From contig NZ_JACIBT010000001.1 of assembly GCF_014195445.1 (NCBI RefSeq), positions 372,001-436,000 on the forward strand: a stretch of 64,000 nucleotides of DNA. Reading direction: 5' to 3'. This document shows positions 54,098 through 62,091 of the stretch, in pieces. A program made the position numbers and the translations under genes. The notes under the pieces are model-generated. The model was given only the letters and a program-made list of their open reading frames with translations. It had not been told where the DNA came from and searched no databases. This stretch comes from Garicola koreensis (GTDB taxonomy: Bacteria; Actinomycetota; Actinomycetes; Actinomycetales; Micrococcaceae). Each line of letters begins with the position of its first letter. Position 1 is the first letter of the stretch.

Positions 54098-55324
54098 GTG
54101 CGTATCGTCTACATCCACCAGCACTTCAACTTCCCCTGGGAGTCCGGCTGGCAGCGGCCCTGGCAGTTCGCGCGCCGGCTGGCGCGCGCCGGCCACGAGG
54201 TGACCGTGATCTGTGGTGGCCGCGAGAAGATGCATCAGGAGCTGGAAGGCGTGACGATTCGCCGGCTCGCCGCACCGTACGAGAATTCGATGATCTTCCA
54301 GCAGCGAGTGCGGTCCTTCATCTCCTTCATGACCCAGGCCTGCTATCACGCCGCCCGGGTGCGGGCCGACGTCGTCTTCGCCTCCTCGACTCCGCTGACC
54401 ACTGCGGTGCCGGGCATGATCGCCTCCAGGCTTCGTCGGGTCCCCTTCGTCTTCGAAGTCCGGGACCTGTGGCCTGAGGCGCCGGTGGCGCTGGGCTTTT
54501 TGAAGAACCCGCTGACGATCCGCGTCGCCGAGCAGCTGGAGAAGCTTGCCTACCGCTCAGCAGACCACATCATTGCGCTCTCTCCGGGGATGGAGGCCGG
54601 GATCCGGCGGGTGCGGCCGCAGGCGCGGACCACCGTGGTCCCCAACGCCTCCGATGTGGAGAACTTCGCCGCCGGCCGGCGCCAGCGCAGTGAGATCCGT
54701 GCGGAGCTGGGCTGGGCCCCCGAGGAGACGGTGCTCTTCTACGCCGGAAGCTTCGGAGTGACCTACGACCTCCCGTGGCTCATCCACCTGGCCGGTCAGC
54801 TGAAGAACCGCGGCCAGAAGGTCCGCGTCGTCGCCTTCGGCGAGGGCTCCGACTCGCAGAAGTGCCGCCGCATCGCCGTCCGGTATGGGCTCGCCCCCCA
54901 GCAGGTGCTGCCCGGCAAGATCCCGCGCACCCAGATCGAACGCATGCTTCCGGCCGCGGACTTCGCGGTGTCGACCCTGGTGGACAGCCCGGCCCTGGAG
55001 ATCAACTCCCTCAACAAAGTCTTCGACGCGCTGGCGGCCGCGCGCCCGGTGCTCTTCAATCACGCAGGCTGGCTTCCCGAGATGCTCGCCGAGCACGGGG
55101 CCGGCTGGCAGCTCTCCCGCAGCCCGGAGGAGGCCGCCGGCCAGCTGATCTCCAAGATCGACTCCGGAGAGATCGACTGGCACAAGGCCTCGGCTGCCGC
55201 GCTGGACCTCGCCGAGACGGCCTTCGACCGGGACCTGCTCTTTCGGCGCCTTCTGAGGGTGCTGGAGTCGGTGGTGCCCGCCTCGGCAGCTTCGCCGTCG
55301 GCGCGCTCTGAGCCTGTAGGCTGA
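54098..55324 (+). CDS. Glycosyltransferase family 4 (WbuB-like)
   Basis: 408 residues, GT-B fold. N-terminal acceptor domain starts IVYIHQHFNFPWESGWQRPWQFARRLARAGHEVTVICGG and has FVFEVRDLWPEAPVALGFL; the C-terminal domain has VPNASDVENFAAGRR, FYAGSFGVTYDLPWLI and the donor EX7E-like region (SPALEINSLNKVFDALAAARPVLF). Closest by eye to the WbuB/FucNAc-type transferases of surface-polymer loci, but acceptor and donor cannot be told. GTG start by -10 box. It interrupts the usual rsmD-coaD pair. Confidence 0.88.
   Translation: MRIVYIHQHFNFPWESGWQRPWQFARRLARAGHEVTVICGGREKMHQELEGVTIRRLAAPYENSMIFQQRVRSFISFMTQACYHAARVRADVVFASSTPLTTAVPGMIASRLRRVPFVFEVRDLWPEAPVALGFLKNPLTIRVAEQLEKLAYRSADHIIALSPGMEAGIRRVRPQARTTVVPNASDVENFAAGRRQRSEIRAELGWAPEETVLFYAGSFGVTYDLPWLIHLAGQLKNRGQKVRVVAFGEGSDSQKCRRIAVRYGLAPQQVLPGKIPRTQIERMLPAADFAVSTLVDSPALEINSLNKVFDALAAARPVLFNHAGWLPEMLAEHGAGWQLSRSPEEAAGQLISKIDSGEIDWHKASAAALDLAETAFDRDLLFRRLLRVLESVVPASAASPSARSEPVG
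55317..55322 (+). promoter_or_regulatory. Candidate -10 box of coaD
   Basis: TAGGCT, six bases, then the ATG at 55329; it lies within the last codons of the preceding glycosyltransferase gene. Confidence 0.5.
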
Positions 55325-55328
55325 ACCT

Positions 55329-55814
55329 ATGCAGCTTGCAGTGTGCCCTGGATCCTATGACCCTCTGCACAATGGCCACGTGGAGGTCATTGCGCGAGCG
55401 GCCAACCTCTTCGACGAGGTCGTCGTCGCCGTCTCCGCCAACATGCATAAGACTCCGCTGTTCCCGCTGGAGGAGCGCATGGCCATGGCGCGGGAGACCT
55501 TCTCCTACCTGCGCGGGGTGAGTGTCAAGCCGCTGGACACCGGCCGGCTGCTGACCGACTTCTGCAAGGAGGTCGGCGCCTCAGCGGTGCTGAAGGGGCT
55601 GCGCGGTGCCCATGACGTGCCCTACGAGGTCTCGATGTCCACCATGAACCGACACCTTGCAGGTGTGGAGACCGTCTTCCTCACCGCCGACGGCCGCCAC
55701 TCCCACCTCTCATCGACACTGGTCAAAGAGGTTCATTCGCTGGGCGGAGACGTCAGCGAATTCGTGCCGCACTCGGTGCACCGGCGCCTGACCGAACACA
55801 GACACTCGCAGTAA
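55329..55814 (+). CDS. coaD: Phosphopantetheine adenylyltransferase
   Basis: 161 residues, step four of coenzyme A synthesis. The nucleotidyltransferase motif GSYDPLHNGH (8-17, catalytic HxGH at 14-17), the substrate block SAVLKGLRGAHDVPYEVSMSTMNR and the ISSTxIKE-like LSSTLVKEVHSLGGDVSEFVP are intact. It starts 4 bp after the glycosyltransferase stop. Confidence 0.97.
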   Translation: MQLAVCPGSYDPLHNGHVEVIARAANLFDEVVVAVSANMHKTPLFPLEERMAMARETFSYLRGVSVKPLDTGRLLTDFCKEVGASAVLKGLRGAHDVPYEVSMSTMNRHLAGVETVFLTADGRHSHLSSTLVKEVHSLGGDVSEFVPHSVHRRLTEHRHSQ

Positions 55815-55833
55815 CTACTATGAAGGGGAGCCT

Positions 55834-56757
55834 ATGAGCCAAGGGACGCCGATCCGCAAAGCAGTGATTCCTGCCGCTGGGCTGGGAACCCGCTTCCTGC
55901 CGGCGACCAAAGCCATGCCCAAGGAGATGCTTCCGGTGGTGGACGAGCCGGCCATCCAGTACGTCGTCTCCGAGGCGACGAAGGCCGGGCTGGAGGACAT
56001 CCTCATGGTCACCGGCAAGAACAAGCGGTCCATGGAGGACCACTTCGACCGGGCCCCCTACCTCGAGGCCACCCTGGAGGCCAAGGGTGACACCGAGAAG
56101 CTCGACAAAGTTCGAGGGGCCACCCGGGTGGAGGGGACCCACTACGTGCGCCAGGGCGAGGCCAAGGGCCTGGGCCATGCCGTGCTCTGCGGCAAGTACC
56201 ACGTCGGCCATGAGCCCTTCGCCGTGCTGCTCGGCGATGACCTGATCGACCCCCGCGACGAGCTGCTGACCCTGATGATGGAGACCCAGCAGGAGCTGGG
56301 CGGCTCAGTCATCGCCGTCATGGAGGTCCCCCAGGACGAAGTCTCCGCCTACGGCGTCGTCGACGCTGCGGGCACACACCTGCAGACCGATGGAAACGGT
56401 GAGCCGGTCAGCGTGGTTCCGGTCTCCCGGCTGGTGGAGAAGCCACCGGTGGAGGAGGCGCCCAGCAACTTAGCGATCATCGGCCGCTATATCCTGCATC
56501 CGGCCATCTTCGCCCAGCTGGAGCAGACCCCTCCGGGCCGCGGTGGCGAGATCCAGCTGACTGATGCGCTGCAGGCCATGGCGGCAAAGCCCGCCCAGGA
56601 GGGCGGGGGAGTGCACGCGGTGATCTTCCGCGGTCGCCGCTACGACACCGGGGACAAACTCAGCTACATCAAGGCTGTGGTGACTCTTGCGGTGGACCGT
56701 GAGGATCTCGGCCCCGGCCTGCGCAGCTGGCTGAAGGAATTCTCCGCCGGTCTCTGA
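55834..56757 (+). CDS. galU: UTP-glucose-1-phosphate uridylyltransferase
   Basis: 307 residues. Makes UDP-glucose, donor for wall polymers, trehalose and glycogen-linked sugars. Start AVIPAAGLGTRFLPATKAMPKEMLPVVDEPAIQYVV is the signature of the family, and GEIQLTDALQAMA and RRYDTGDKLSYIKA follow. GAAGGGGAG is 7 nt upstream of the ATG. It precedes yceD, from which a promoter separates it; a small hairpin (GTCTGC/GCAGAC, 56760-56774) follows its stop. Confidence 0.96.
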   Translation: MSQGTPIRKAVIPAAGLGTRFLPATKAMPKEMLPVVDEPAIQYVVSEATKAGLEDILMVTGKNKRSMEDHFDRAPYLEATLEAKGDTEKLDKVRGATRVEGTHYVRQGEAKGLGHAVLCGKYHVGHEPFAVLLGDDLIDPRDELLTLMMETQQELGGSVIAVMEVPQDEVSAYGVVDAAGTHLQTDGNGEPVSVVPVSRLVEKPPVEEAPSNLAIIGRYILHPAIFAQLEQTPPGRGGEIQLTDALQAMAAKPAQEGGGVHAVIFRGRRYDTGDKLSYIKAVVTLAVDREDLGPGLRSWLKEFSAGL

Positions 56758-56800
56758 GCGTCTGCAGCGCAGACAGTTAGGCCATTGGCGTGATGGTCTG

Positions 56801-56806
56801 TAGACT
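56801..56806 (+). promoter_or_regulatory. Candidate -10 box of yceD-rpmF-rnc
   Basis: TAGACT, then eight bases to the GTG at 56815 (two more than in the other cases). Confidence 0.5.
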
Positions 56807-56814
56807 GTTGCGCT

Positions 56815-57411
56815 GTGATACATCCACAGCAGAAGACTCTGCTGCAGGTGGACGTCAAGGAGCTTAAGGGCAAACCCGGAGCTCAGGACACACTCTCGCG
56901 CACGGTCCCGGCCCCGGCGGACTTCGCCACTGTGCTGGTCGGCGTTCCAGAAGCCAGCGACCTGGATCTGGATCTGCGCCTGGAATCCGTGCATGAGGGT
57001 GTGCTGCTTTCCGGGACCGCCTCTGCGGAGGTCGTCGGAGAGTGTGGACGCTGCCTCGATCCGCTCAGCTACCCGCTGACAGTGGACGTGATGCAGCTGT
57101 TCACCTGGGACGCGAATCCCGGTGAGGACGAGGGCGATGACACCAGTGTCGTCTCCGATGACCTCACTGTGGATGTCGAACCGGTGCTTCGGGACCTGAT
57201 GGTATCGGCGCTGCCGTTCCAGCCGGTCTGCCGCGAGAACTGCCCCGGGCTGTGCTCCCAGTGCGGATTCCGCATGGAGGACGACCCGGAGCATGCTCAC
57301 GAGCAGCTTGACCCCCGATGGGCGGCACTGTCCGGCCTGGCAGCAGAGCTGAACAACGCCCAAGACGACGGCGACCTGCCCGAAGAGGGCAGAAAATCGC
57401 CGTCCCCGTGA
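56815..57411 (+). CDS. DUF177/YceD family 23S rRNA accumulation protein
   Basis: 198 residues, GTG start. Recognised by VVGECGRCLDPLSYPLTVDVMQLFTW and the Cys pair region CRENCPGLCSQCGFRMEDDPEHAHEQLDPRWAAL. Members are required for normal 23S rRNA levels in bacteria and plants and are nearly always beside rpmF, as here. The three genes yceD, rpmF and rnc form a conserved unit. Confidence 0.93.
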   Translation: MIHPQQKTLLQVDVKELKGKPGAQDTLSRTVPAPADFATVLVGVPEASDLDLDLRLESVHEGVLLSGTASAEVVGECGRCLDPLSYPLTVDVMQLFTWDANPGEDEGDDTSVVSDDLTVDVEPVLRDLMVSALPFQPVCRENCPGLCSQCGFRMEDDPEHAHEQLDPRWAALSGLAAELNNAQDDGDLPEEGRKSPSP

Positions 57412-57460
57412 GAGACTAGACCCCAGACACTGACCGTCAACGAGAGAGAAGAGAGACACC

Positions 57461-57664
57461 GTGGCTGTTCCAAAGCGGAAAAAGTCCCGTGCAAACACCC
57501 GTCACCGGCGCTCCCAGTGGAAGGCCGAGGCGCCCACGCTGGTCAAGAGCGTGGAGAACGGCCGTGTCGTCTACAGTCGTCCGCACCAGGCAAAGCTGGT
57601 CACTGACTCTGCCGACACGCCGCTGTTCTACGAGTACAAGGGCCGCAAAGTCGCAGACGCCTGA
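57461..57664 (+). CDS. rpmF: 50S ribosomal protein L32
   Basis: 67 residues, starts [21 protein letters not shown], the universal L32 start. The GTG follows GAGAGAAGAGAG. It has no CxxC zinc motif, so it is the zinc-independent (C-) form; no second L32 is visible in the window. Confidence 0.97.
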   Translation: MAVPKRKKSRANTRHRRSQWKAEAPTLVKSVENGRVVYSRPHQAKLVTDSADTPLFYEYKGRKVADA

Positions 57665-57690
57665 GCCGTCACGTCCCGCAGGATAAGGGA

Positions 57691-58428
57691 TTGGCAGACT
57701 CAGACGAGCTACTGAAGAGTCTCGGGGTGCATATCGCCCCCGAGACTCTTCGTCTTGCCCTGACGCACCGCTCCTACGCCTACGAGAATCACGGGATCCC
57801 CACCAACGAGCGACTTGAGTTCCTCGGCGATTCAGTGCTCGGCTTCGCGGTCACCGACTACCTCTACCGCACCTTCGCCGAGTTGCCCGAGGGCGACCTC
57901 GCCAAGCTGCGCGCCGCGTTGGTCTCCACCCGAGCACTGGCCCGCATCGCCCGCGGCCTAGGGGTGGGCCCCCATATCCGTCTCGGTGAGGGGGAGCTGC
58001 GCACCCAGGGCGCCGATAAGGACTCCATCCTCGCCGACACGATGGAGGCCCTCATCGGTGCCGCCTATCTGAGCACGAGCATCGAAGCCGGACGCCAGCT
58101 GGTGCTTCGGCTGGTGATCCCGCTGCTCAGCGACAAGGAAGCGATGACGGTCGGCAAGGACTGGAAGACCACCGTCCAGGAGATCGCCGCGGCGCGAGCC
58201 CTGGGTGAGATCAGCTATGCCATCACCGAATCGGGCCCCGATCACAGCAAGACGTTCTCCGCGGTGCTCACCATCGCTGAGACCCCTTACGGCTCCGGAA
58301 CCGGCTCATCAAAGAAGGACGCCGAACGGGAGGCGGCCCGAGTCACAGTGGAGGAGCTCACAGCCGGGGAAGGTCAGTCGGATATCCTGACTCTCGTGCT
58401 GGATCACTACACCCTCGGGCCCAGCTGA
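57691..58428 (+). CDS. rnc: Ribonuclease III
   Basis: 245 residues. Catalytic signature ERLEFLGDSVLGF (40-52; E43 and D47), the second acidic cluster in DTMEALIGAAYL, and a C-terminal dsRNA-binding domain (about 160-232). TTG start, 7 nt after CAGGA; the next in-frame start is too far inside. Processes rRNA and structured mRNAs. Downstream, where mutM and smc are often found in actinobacteria, this genome has an LCP gene instead. Confidence 0.95.
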   Translation: MADSDELLKSLGVHIAPETLRLALTHRSYAYENHGIPTNERLEFLGDSVLGFAVTDYLYRTFAELPEGDLAKLRAALVSTRALARIARGLGVGPHIRLGEGELRTQGADKDSILADTMEALIGAAYLSTSIEAGRQLVLRLVIPLLSDKEAMTVGKDWKTTVQEIAAARALGEISYAITESGPDHSKTFSAVLTIAETPYGSGTGSSKKDAEREAARVTVEELTAGEGQSDILTLVLDHYTLGPS

Positions 58429-58438
58429 GAGGAGGACA

Positions 58439-59599
58439 GTGCACCCCCCTGATTCGCACCGTCCTCGCCGGGCCAAAGGCGGCGTCGCAAGCGCTGAACC
58501 GGATCCTGAGACCACAAAGAAGCCGAAGAGCCGCCGGAGGCGCGTCACAGCGATCGTCCTCTCCGTCCTCGCCCTTCTGCTGATCGCCGCGGTCGTCGTC
58601 GCCCTCCTCTATGCCGGCCGGCTGCAGAGCGCCTTCGAAGACAACCGCAACGTGATCGAGGATCTTGATGACCTCGACGACGAGAGCTCCTACCGCACGT
58701 CGGAGGGCACCCTCAACATTCTGCTGATGGGCTCGGACAGCCGCGGTGAGTCTGAGGAGGAGTACCGCAGCCGCACCGGTGAGGGCGGAGAGCGCTCGGA
58801 TGTGCTGATGCTGCTCCACATCCCGGAGGACCGCTCCGGTGCCTATGTCATGTCGATCATGCGTGACCTCTGGGTCGAGGTGCCCGGACAGGGAATGGGC
58901 CGGGTCAATTCCGCACTTGCCGCGGGAGGACGTTCGCTGGTGGTCGACACTGTCGAAGAGATGCTCTACACCCATATTGACCATGTGGTCAGCATCGATT
59001 TCGAAGGGTTCTCCGATCTGACCACAGCACTGAGCGGCGTGTATGTGGACAACCCGCGCGCCTTCTCTGCCGGCCAGCGCAACCCGGCGTTCTACCCGCA
59101 GGGCAATATCAGGCTCGACGGCTCCGATGCGCTGCGGTTCGTGCGCGAACGCAAATCCTTCCCCCAGGGCGACCATGTGCGAGTCCAGAACCAGCAGCTG
59201 ATGCTGCGCAGCATTGTTGAGCGCTTCCTCTCCGGGGACACGCTGGGCAACCCCGAACGGATCATCGATGTGCTGGAAGCGATCCTGCCCCACATGGAGA
59301 TGGACTCCGGGGTGGATTCGGACACGTTGGTGGGCTACGCCATGGATATGCGCAACCTGCGCGCCGACGATATCCACATGTTCACCATGCCCACCGGCGA
59401 GAACACCGTCACCACCGGCGGGGCGCAGGTGATTATGCCCGACGACGACCTGATGCAGGTGCTGCAGCTTTCCCTGCAGAACGAGAACATGGACGGCTTC
59501 GTCGACTACCTGGAGAAGACCGAGGAGGTCGACGAGGACGCCGGCGTCACCGAAGAAGTCCCCGGCGATGCGGCCGAGGAAGCCACTGATGAGCCCTGA
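58439..59599 (+). CDS. LCP-family wall glycopolymer ligase
   Basis: 386 residues: basic cytoplasmic tail with RRRR, one membrane helix (36-59), then an LCP domain (NILLMGSDSRGESEEEYRSRTGEGGERSDVLMLLHIP ... SIMRDLWVEVPGQG ... RVNSALAAGG ... LRFVRERKSFPQGDHVRVQNQQLML). The usual IPRD reads IMRD, a conservative change. The last 40 residues are acidic. GTG start with GAGAGGAGG upstream, 10 bp after rnc. It overlaps the glycosyltransferase gene that follows, so the two are probably co-transcribed. Confidence 0.92.
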   Translation: MHPPDSHRPRRAKGGVASAEPDPETTKKPKSRRRRVTAIVLSVLALLLIAAVVVALLYAGRLQSAFEDNRNVIEDLDDLDDESSYRTSEGTLNILLMGSDSRGESEEEYRSRTGEGGERSDVLMLLHIPEDRSGAYVMSIMRDLWVEVPGQGMGRVNSALAAGGRSLVVDTVEEMLYTHIDHVVSIDFEGFSDLTTALSGVYVDNPRAFSAGQRNPAFYPQGNIRLDGSDALRFVRERKSFPQGDHVRVQNQQLMLRSIVERFLSGDTLGNPERIIDVLEAILPHMEMDSGVDSDTLVGYAMDMRNLRADDIHMFTMPTGENTVTTGGAQVIMPDDDLMQVLQLSLQNENMDGFVDYLEKTEEVDEDAGVTEEVPGDAAEEATDEP

Positions 59600-60551
59600 G
59601 CAGCCGGACCTGAGCCTGCAGAACCTGAACCCACAGAACACCTGGGTGCTGATCTGCACCTATGATCGCAATGACCTGCTGGCTGATCTGCTGACCTCCC
59701 TGCGGGCGGTGCAGATGCCCGTCGGCTCCACGCTTGTCCACCCCCACGTGATCGTGGTCGACAACTCCGAAGAGGCCCGCGCGCAGACGCTGGTCCAGCA
59801 GCAGTACCCCGACGCCGTCTACCTCCACGAACCGACCCCGGGGATCGCCACAGCACGCAACGCCTCGGTGCGCGCAGCGCCGGCGGATGCGGCCGCAGTG
59901 ATATTCATCGACGACGACGAACGAGTGGACCCGCACTGGTTCACTGCCCTGCTGGACTGCGCCAACTCTTCGGGAGCAGACGCGGTAGCCGGACCGGTGC
60001 TGCCGGTCTTCGCCGCCGGTGAGCCCGAGTGGCTGGCCGCCTACGGGTTCGTGAGGCGCACAGACTTCTCCACCGGACCGCACCCGCGCAGGCTGGCCAC
60101 CAACAACACGCTGGTGCGGGCCCACTGGTTCACCGCTGCCGACTTCCGCTTCGATGAGGGGTTCAACTTCACCGGCGGATCAGACTCCGACCTCTTCGAG
60201 CGGATGATGATGGCCGGGGCGCAGTACTGGTGGTGCGCGGAGGCAGTGGTCACCGAAGATGTGCCGGCAGCCCGCGCCAGCCGCGAATGGCTGCGTCGTC
60301 GGGCGGTGCGCGGGGGGCAGGTGCGCGCGATGAAACGTCGTCGTCGGGCTCATGCGGGTCCAGCGGCCGTGACCGTTCAGATTGTCGCCGAGGGCCTGGC
60401 GCGCGCCGGGTATGGGTCTCTGCGGCGAGCCGGAAAGCGGCTGCGCAGGCTGCCGGTGACATACACCGATGACTACTACCTGTGTGAGGGAGCAGGCATG
60501 CTGCTCAGTCTGACGGGTCGCTCCCGCCACGAGTACGCGCGTTCTGCCTGA
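59589..60551 (+). CDS. Glycosyltransferase family 2
   Basis: 320 residues, GT-A fold. N-terminal block TWVLICTYDRNDLLADLLTSL, the acid pair FIDDDERVDPHW (donor Mg site), and FTGGSDSDLFERMMMAGAQYWWCAEAVVTED are typical. The frame begins at 59568, but GAGGAA 8 nt before the ATG at 59589 supports that start. Its first 11 bp overlap the LCP gene, and its 3' end overlaps the convergent GT2 gene by 47 bp. No membrane segment; acts at the cytoplasmic membrane face by inference. Confidence 0.88.
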   Translation: MSPEQPDLSLQNLNPQNTWVLICTYDRNDLLADLLTSLRAVQMPVGSTLVHPHVIVVDNSEEARAQTLVQQQYPDAVYLHEPTPGIATARNASVRAAPADAAAVIFIDDDERVDPHWFTALLDCANSSGADAVAGPVLPVFAAGEPEWLAAYGFVRRTDFSTGPHPRRLATNNTLVRAHWFTAADFRFDEGFNFTGGSDSDLFERMMMAGAQYWWCAEAVVTEDVPAARASREWLRRRAVRGGQVRAMKRRRRAHAGPAAVTVQIVAEGLARAGYGSLRRAGKRLRRLPVTYTDDYYLCEGAGMLLSLTGRSRHEYARSA

Positions 60552-61686
60552 TCCGGTGCGCTGCCCGCGACGCCCGGTCGGCAGCACCGGCGCGGGTCTT
60601 CTGCGCTGCGCGCTTCAGGCTCCCCGCCCAGGGGCGCAGCCCCTGCACCGAGGGGAGGGACCACCTGCCGAAGAACTGCATGGTCTGCGGGAACCGCCAC
60701 CGATGGGTCGAGGGGTCGCCGACGTACAGGGCCGCGATCTCGGTCAGCAGCGCCACCGACTCCTCGCGCTGCGGCCACGGCACCGCCTGAAACTTCGCCA
60801 AGTACCAGGTGACGAAGAAGGGCTCAAAGCGGTGCTGACGGAACACCTCCAACAGCCCCACCTCCTCCAGCCAGTCCCGCTGGGCACGCTCGCGCAGCAG
60901 CGCCTTGCGGAAATAGCCGGTGGTGATGGTGTTGACCATCGAGCCGGAGACCTGCATGTGATACCGGTAGGTCGGCTGCTGCACAGCGGCGAAGCGTGAG
61001 GCGGCGGCGAAGACCTGCATGAAGAACAGCGAATCCTGCCCAGCCGCACCGGCAACCTGTTCCAGCCCGGTGGACTTCAGCCACTGGGTGCGGGCCACCC
61101 ACGAGCTCAGATTGGTGGTGCGGAACTCCGCCTCCGCCAGCACCTCCGGACCGGCGGCGGCGACCCCCGGGCGCACCTGACGGTGCAGGTAGTGGCGAAG
61201 GTTGTTCACCGGCTGGGCCTCCTCGTTGAAGACCCGGACCTGATTGCCGATCGCAAGTTCGGCGTCCTGATGCTCCTCCAGGGCCTCCACCAGCGCCCAG
61301 TGCCCCTCCAGCAGCTCGTCGTCGGGGTCTAGATAGCCCACATAGTCGGTGAACGCCAGGGCGAGGCCGGCGTTGCGCGCCAGTGAGGCTGAGCCGGAGC
61401 CGCCGGTGGGGCGGTAGAACGCGGTGACGTTGGGGTGGCCGGCGGCCAGTTCAGCCACGGCGTCGAGAGTGTGCTGGTAGGTAGAGCCGTCGTCGATCAG
61501 CAGCACGTGCATCCTGTGGAAGTGTGCCGAGGCCACCAGGGAGGGGAAGGCGGTGGTGCGCAGGTGCTCACCGTTGTTGAAGACCGCAACGATGACCGCC
61601 AGCTGCAGATTCTGCTCGGAAGCGGTCCGGCGCGCCTGAGCCTGAACGGTGGCCAGGTGATTGTTGAGGTCGGCAGAAGTTCCCAC
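60505..61686 (-). CDS. Glycosyltransferase family 2
   Basis: 393 residues. LAVIVAVFNNGEHLRTTAFPSL, LLIDDGSTYQHTLDAV, PTGGSGSASLARNAGLALAFTDYVGYLDPDDEL and the later WVARTQWLKSTGLEQVAGAAGQDSLFFMQVF fit GT2. The C-terminal part is basic (KRAAQKTRAGAADRASRAAHRIRQ). GTG start, 6 nt after TAGAGT. It ends inside the convergent GT2 gene. The two convergent genes could limit each other by antisense transcripts. Confidence 0.87.
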   Translation of the reverse strand: MGTSADLNNHLATVQAQARRTASEQNLQLAVIVAVFNNGEHLRTTAFPSLVASAHFHRMHVLLIDDGSTYQHTLDAVAELAAGHPNVTAFYRPTGGSGSASLARNAGLALAFTDYVGYLDPDDELLEGHWALVEALEEHQDAELAIGNQVRVFNEEAQPVNNLRHYLHRQVRPGVAAAGPEVLAEAEFRTTNLSSWVARTQWLKSTGLEQVAGAAGQDSLFFMQVFAAASRFAAVQQPTYRYHMQVSGSMVNTITTGYFRKALLRERAQRDWLEEVGLLEVFRQHRFEPFFVTWYLAKFQAVPWPQREESVALLTEIAALYVGDPSTHRWRFPQTMQFFGRWSLPSVQGLRPWAGSLKRAAQKTRAGAADRASRAAHRIRQNARTRGGSDPSD

Positions 61687-61692
61687 GCCTCG

Positions 61693-61698
61693 ACTCTA
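61693..61698 (-). promoter_or_regulatory. Candidate -10 box of the minus-strand GT2 gene
   Basis: TAGAGT on the minus strand, six bases, then GTG at 61686. Confidence 0.5.
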
Positions 61699-61897
61699 CC
61701 GGTGTGCGGTCATCCCGCCGCGCCGCGCTGCTCACTGCGCACCTGAGATCCCGATCGATGTTGCGCGGCGTGGCTGCACACGGCCCCCAGCGCAACACAG
61801 CCGGGGATGTCCGCACCTGCCCGCAGGATCGCCCACTCGATGTTGCGCACAGCGGCCGCATGTCGCAGGGCCGCGGTGCGGCAGAGCCCCGGCAGTT

Positions 61898-61925
61898 TTG
61901 CCCTGACCCCGGTGCTTGGTAAGGT
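61898..61925 (+). promoter_or_regulatory. Candidate promoter of tRNA-Gly
   Basis: TTGCCC (61898-61903), 16 bp, TAAGGT (61920-61925), ending 22 nt before the mature tRNA. Confidence 0.55.
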
Positions 61926-61947
61926 AGCTGAGCGCTCTTCAGCGAGC

Positions 61948-62021
61948 GGGGATGTAGCTTAATGGTAAAGCCCCAGCCTTCCAAGCTGGCTACGCGGGTT
62001 CGATTCCCGTCATCCCCTCCA
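61948..62021 (+). tRNA. tRNA-Gly (anticodon TCC)
   Basis: Acceptor GGGGATG pairs with CATCCCC, discriminator T (usual for Gly), encoded CCA (62019-62021). Anticodon stem CCAGC/GCTGG with loop CTTCCAA gives anticodon TCC (61980-61982), reading GGA and GGG. T loop GTTCGATTC is normal. Confidence 0.97.
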
Positions 62022-62034
62022 TCGTCTCATCACC

Positions 62035-62065
62035 GCCCGTCACGCCGCTGGCCTGGCGGGCTTTT
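62035..62065 (+). terminator. Terminator after tRNA-Gly
   Basis: GCCCG (62035-62039) pairs with CGGGC (62057-62061), with a short inner stem, followed by TTTT. Confidence 0.65.
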
Positions 62066-62079
62066 CACCGCCGAGAAAC

Positions 62080-62085
62080 TAGGCT
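62080..62085 (+). promoter_or_regulatory. Candidate -10 box of the GT4 gene at 62092
   Basis: TAGGCT, six bases (GAAGGA), then ATG. GAAGGA could alternatively act as a Shine-Dalgarno, but it abuts the ATG and is too close. Confidence 0.5.
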
Positions 62086-62091
62086 GAAGGA

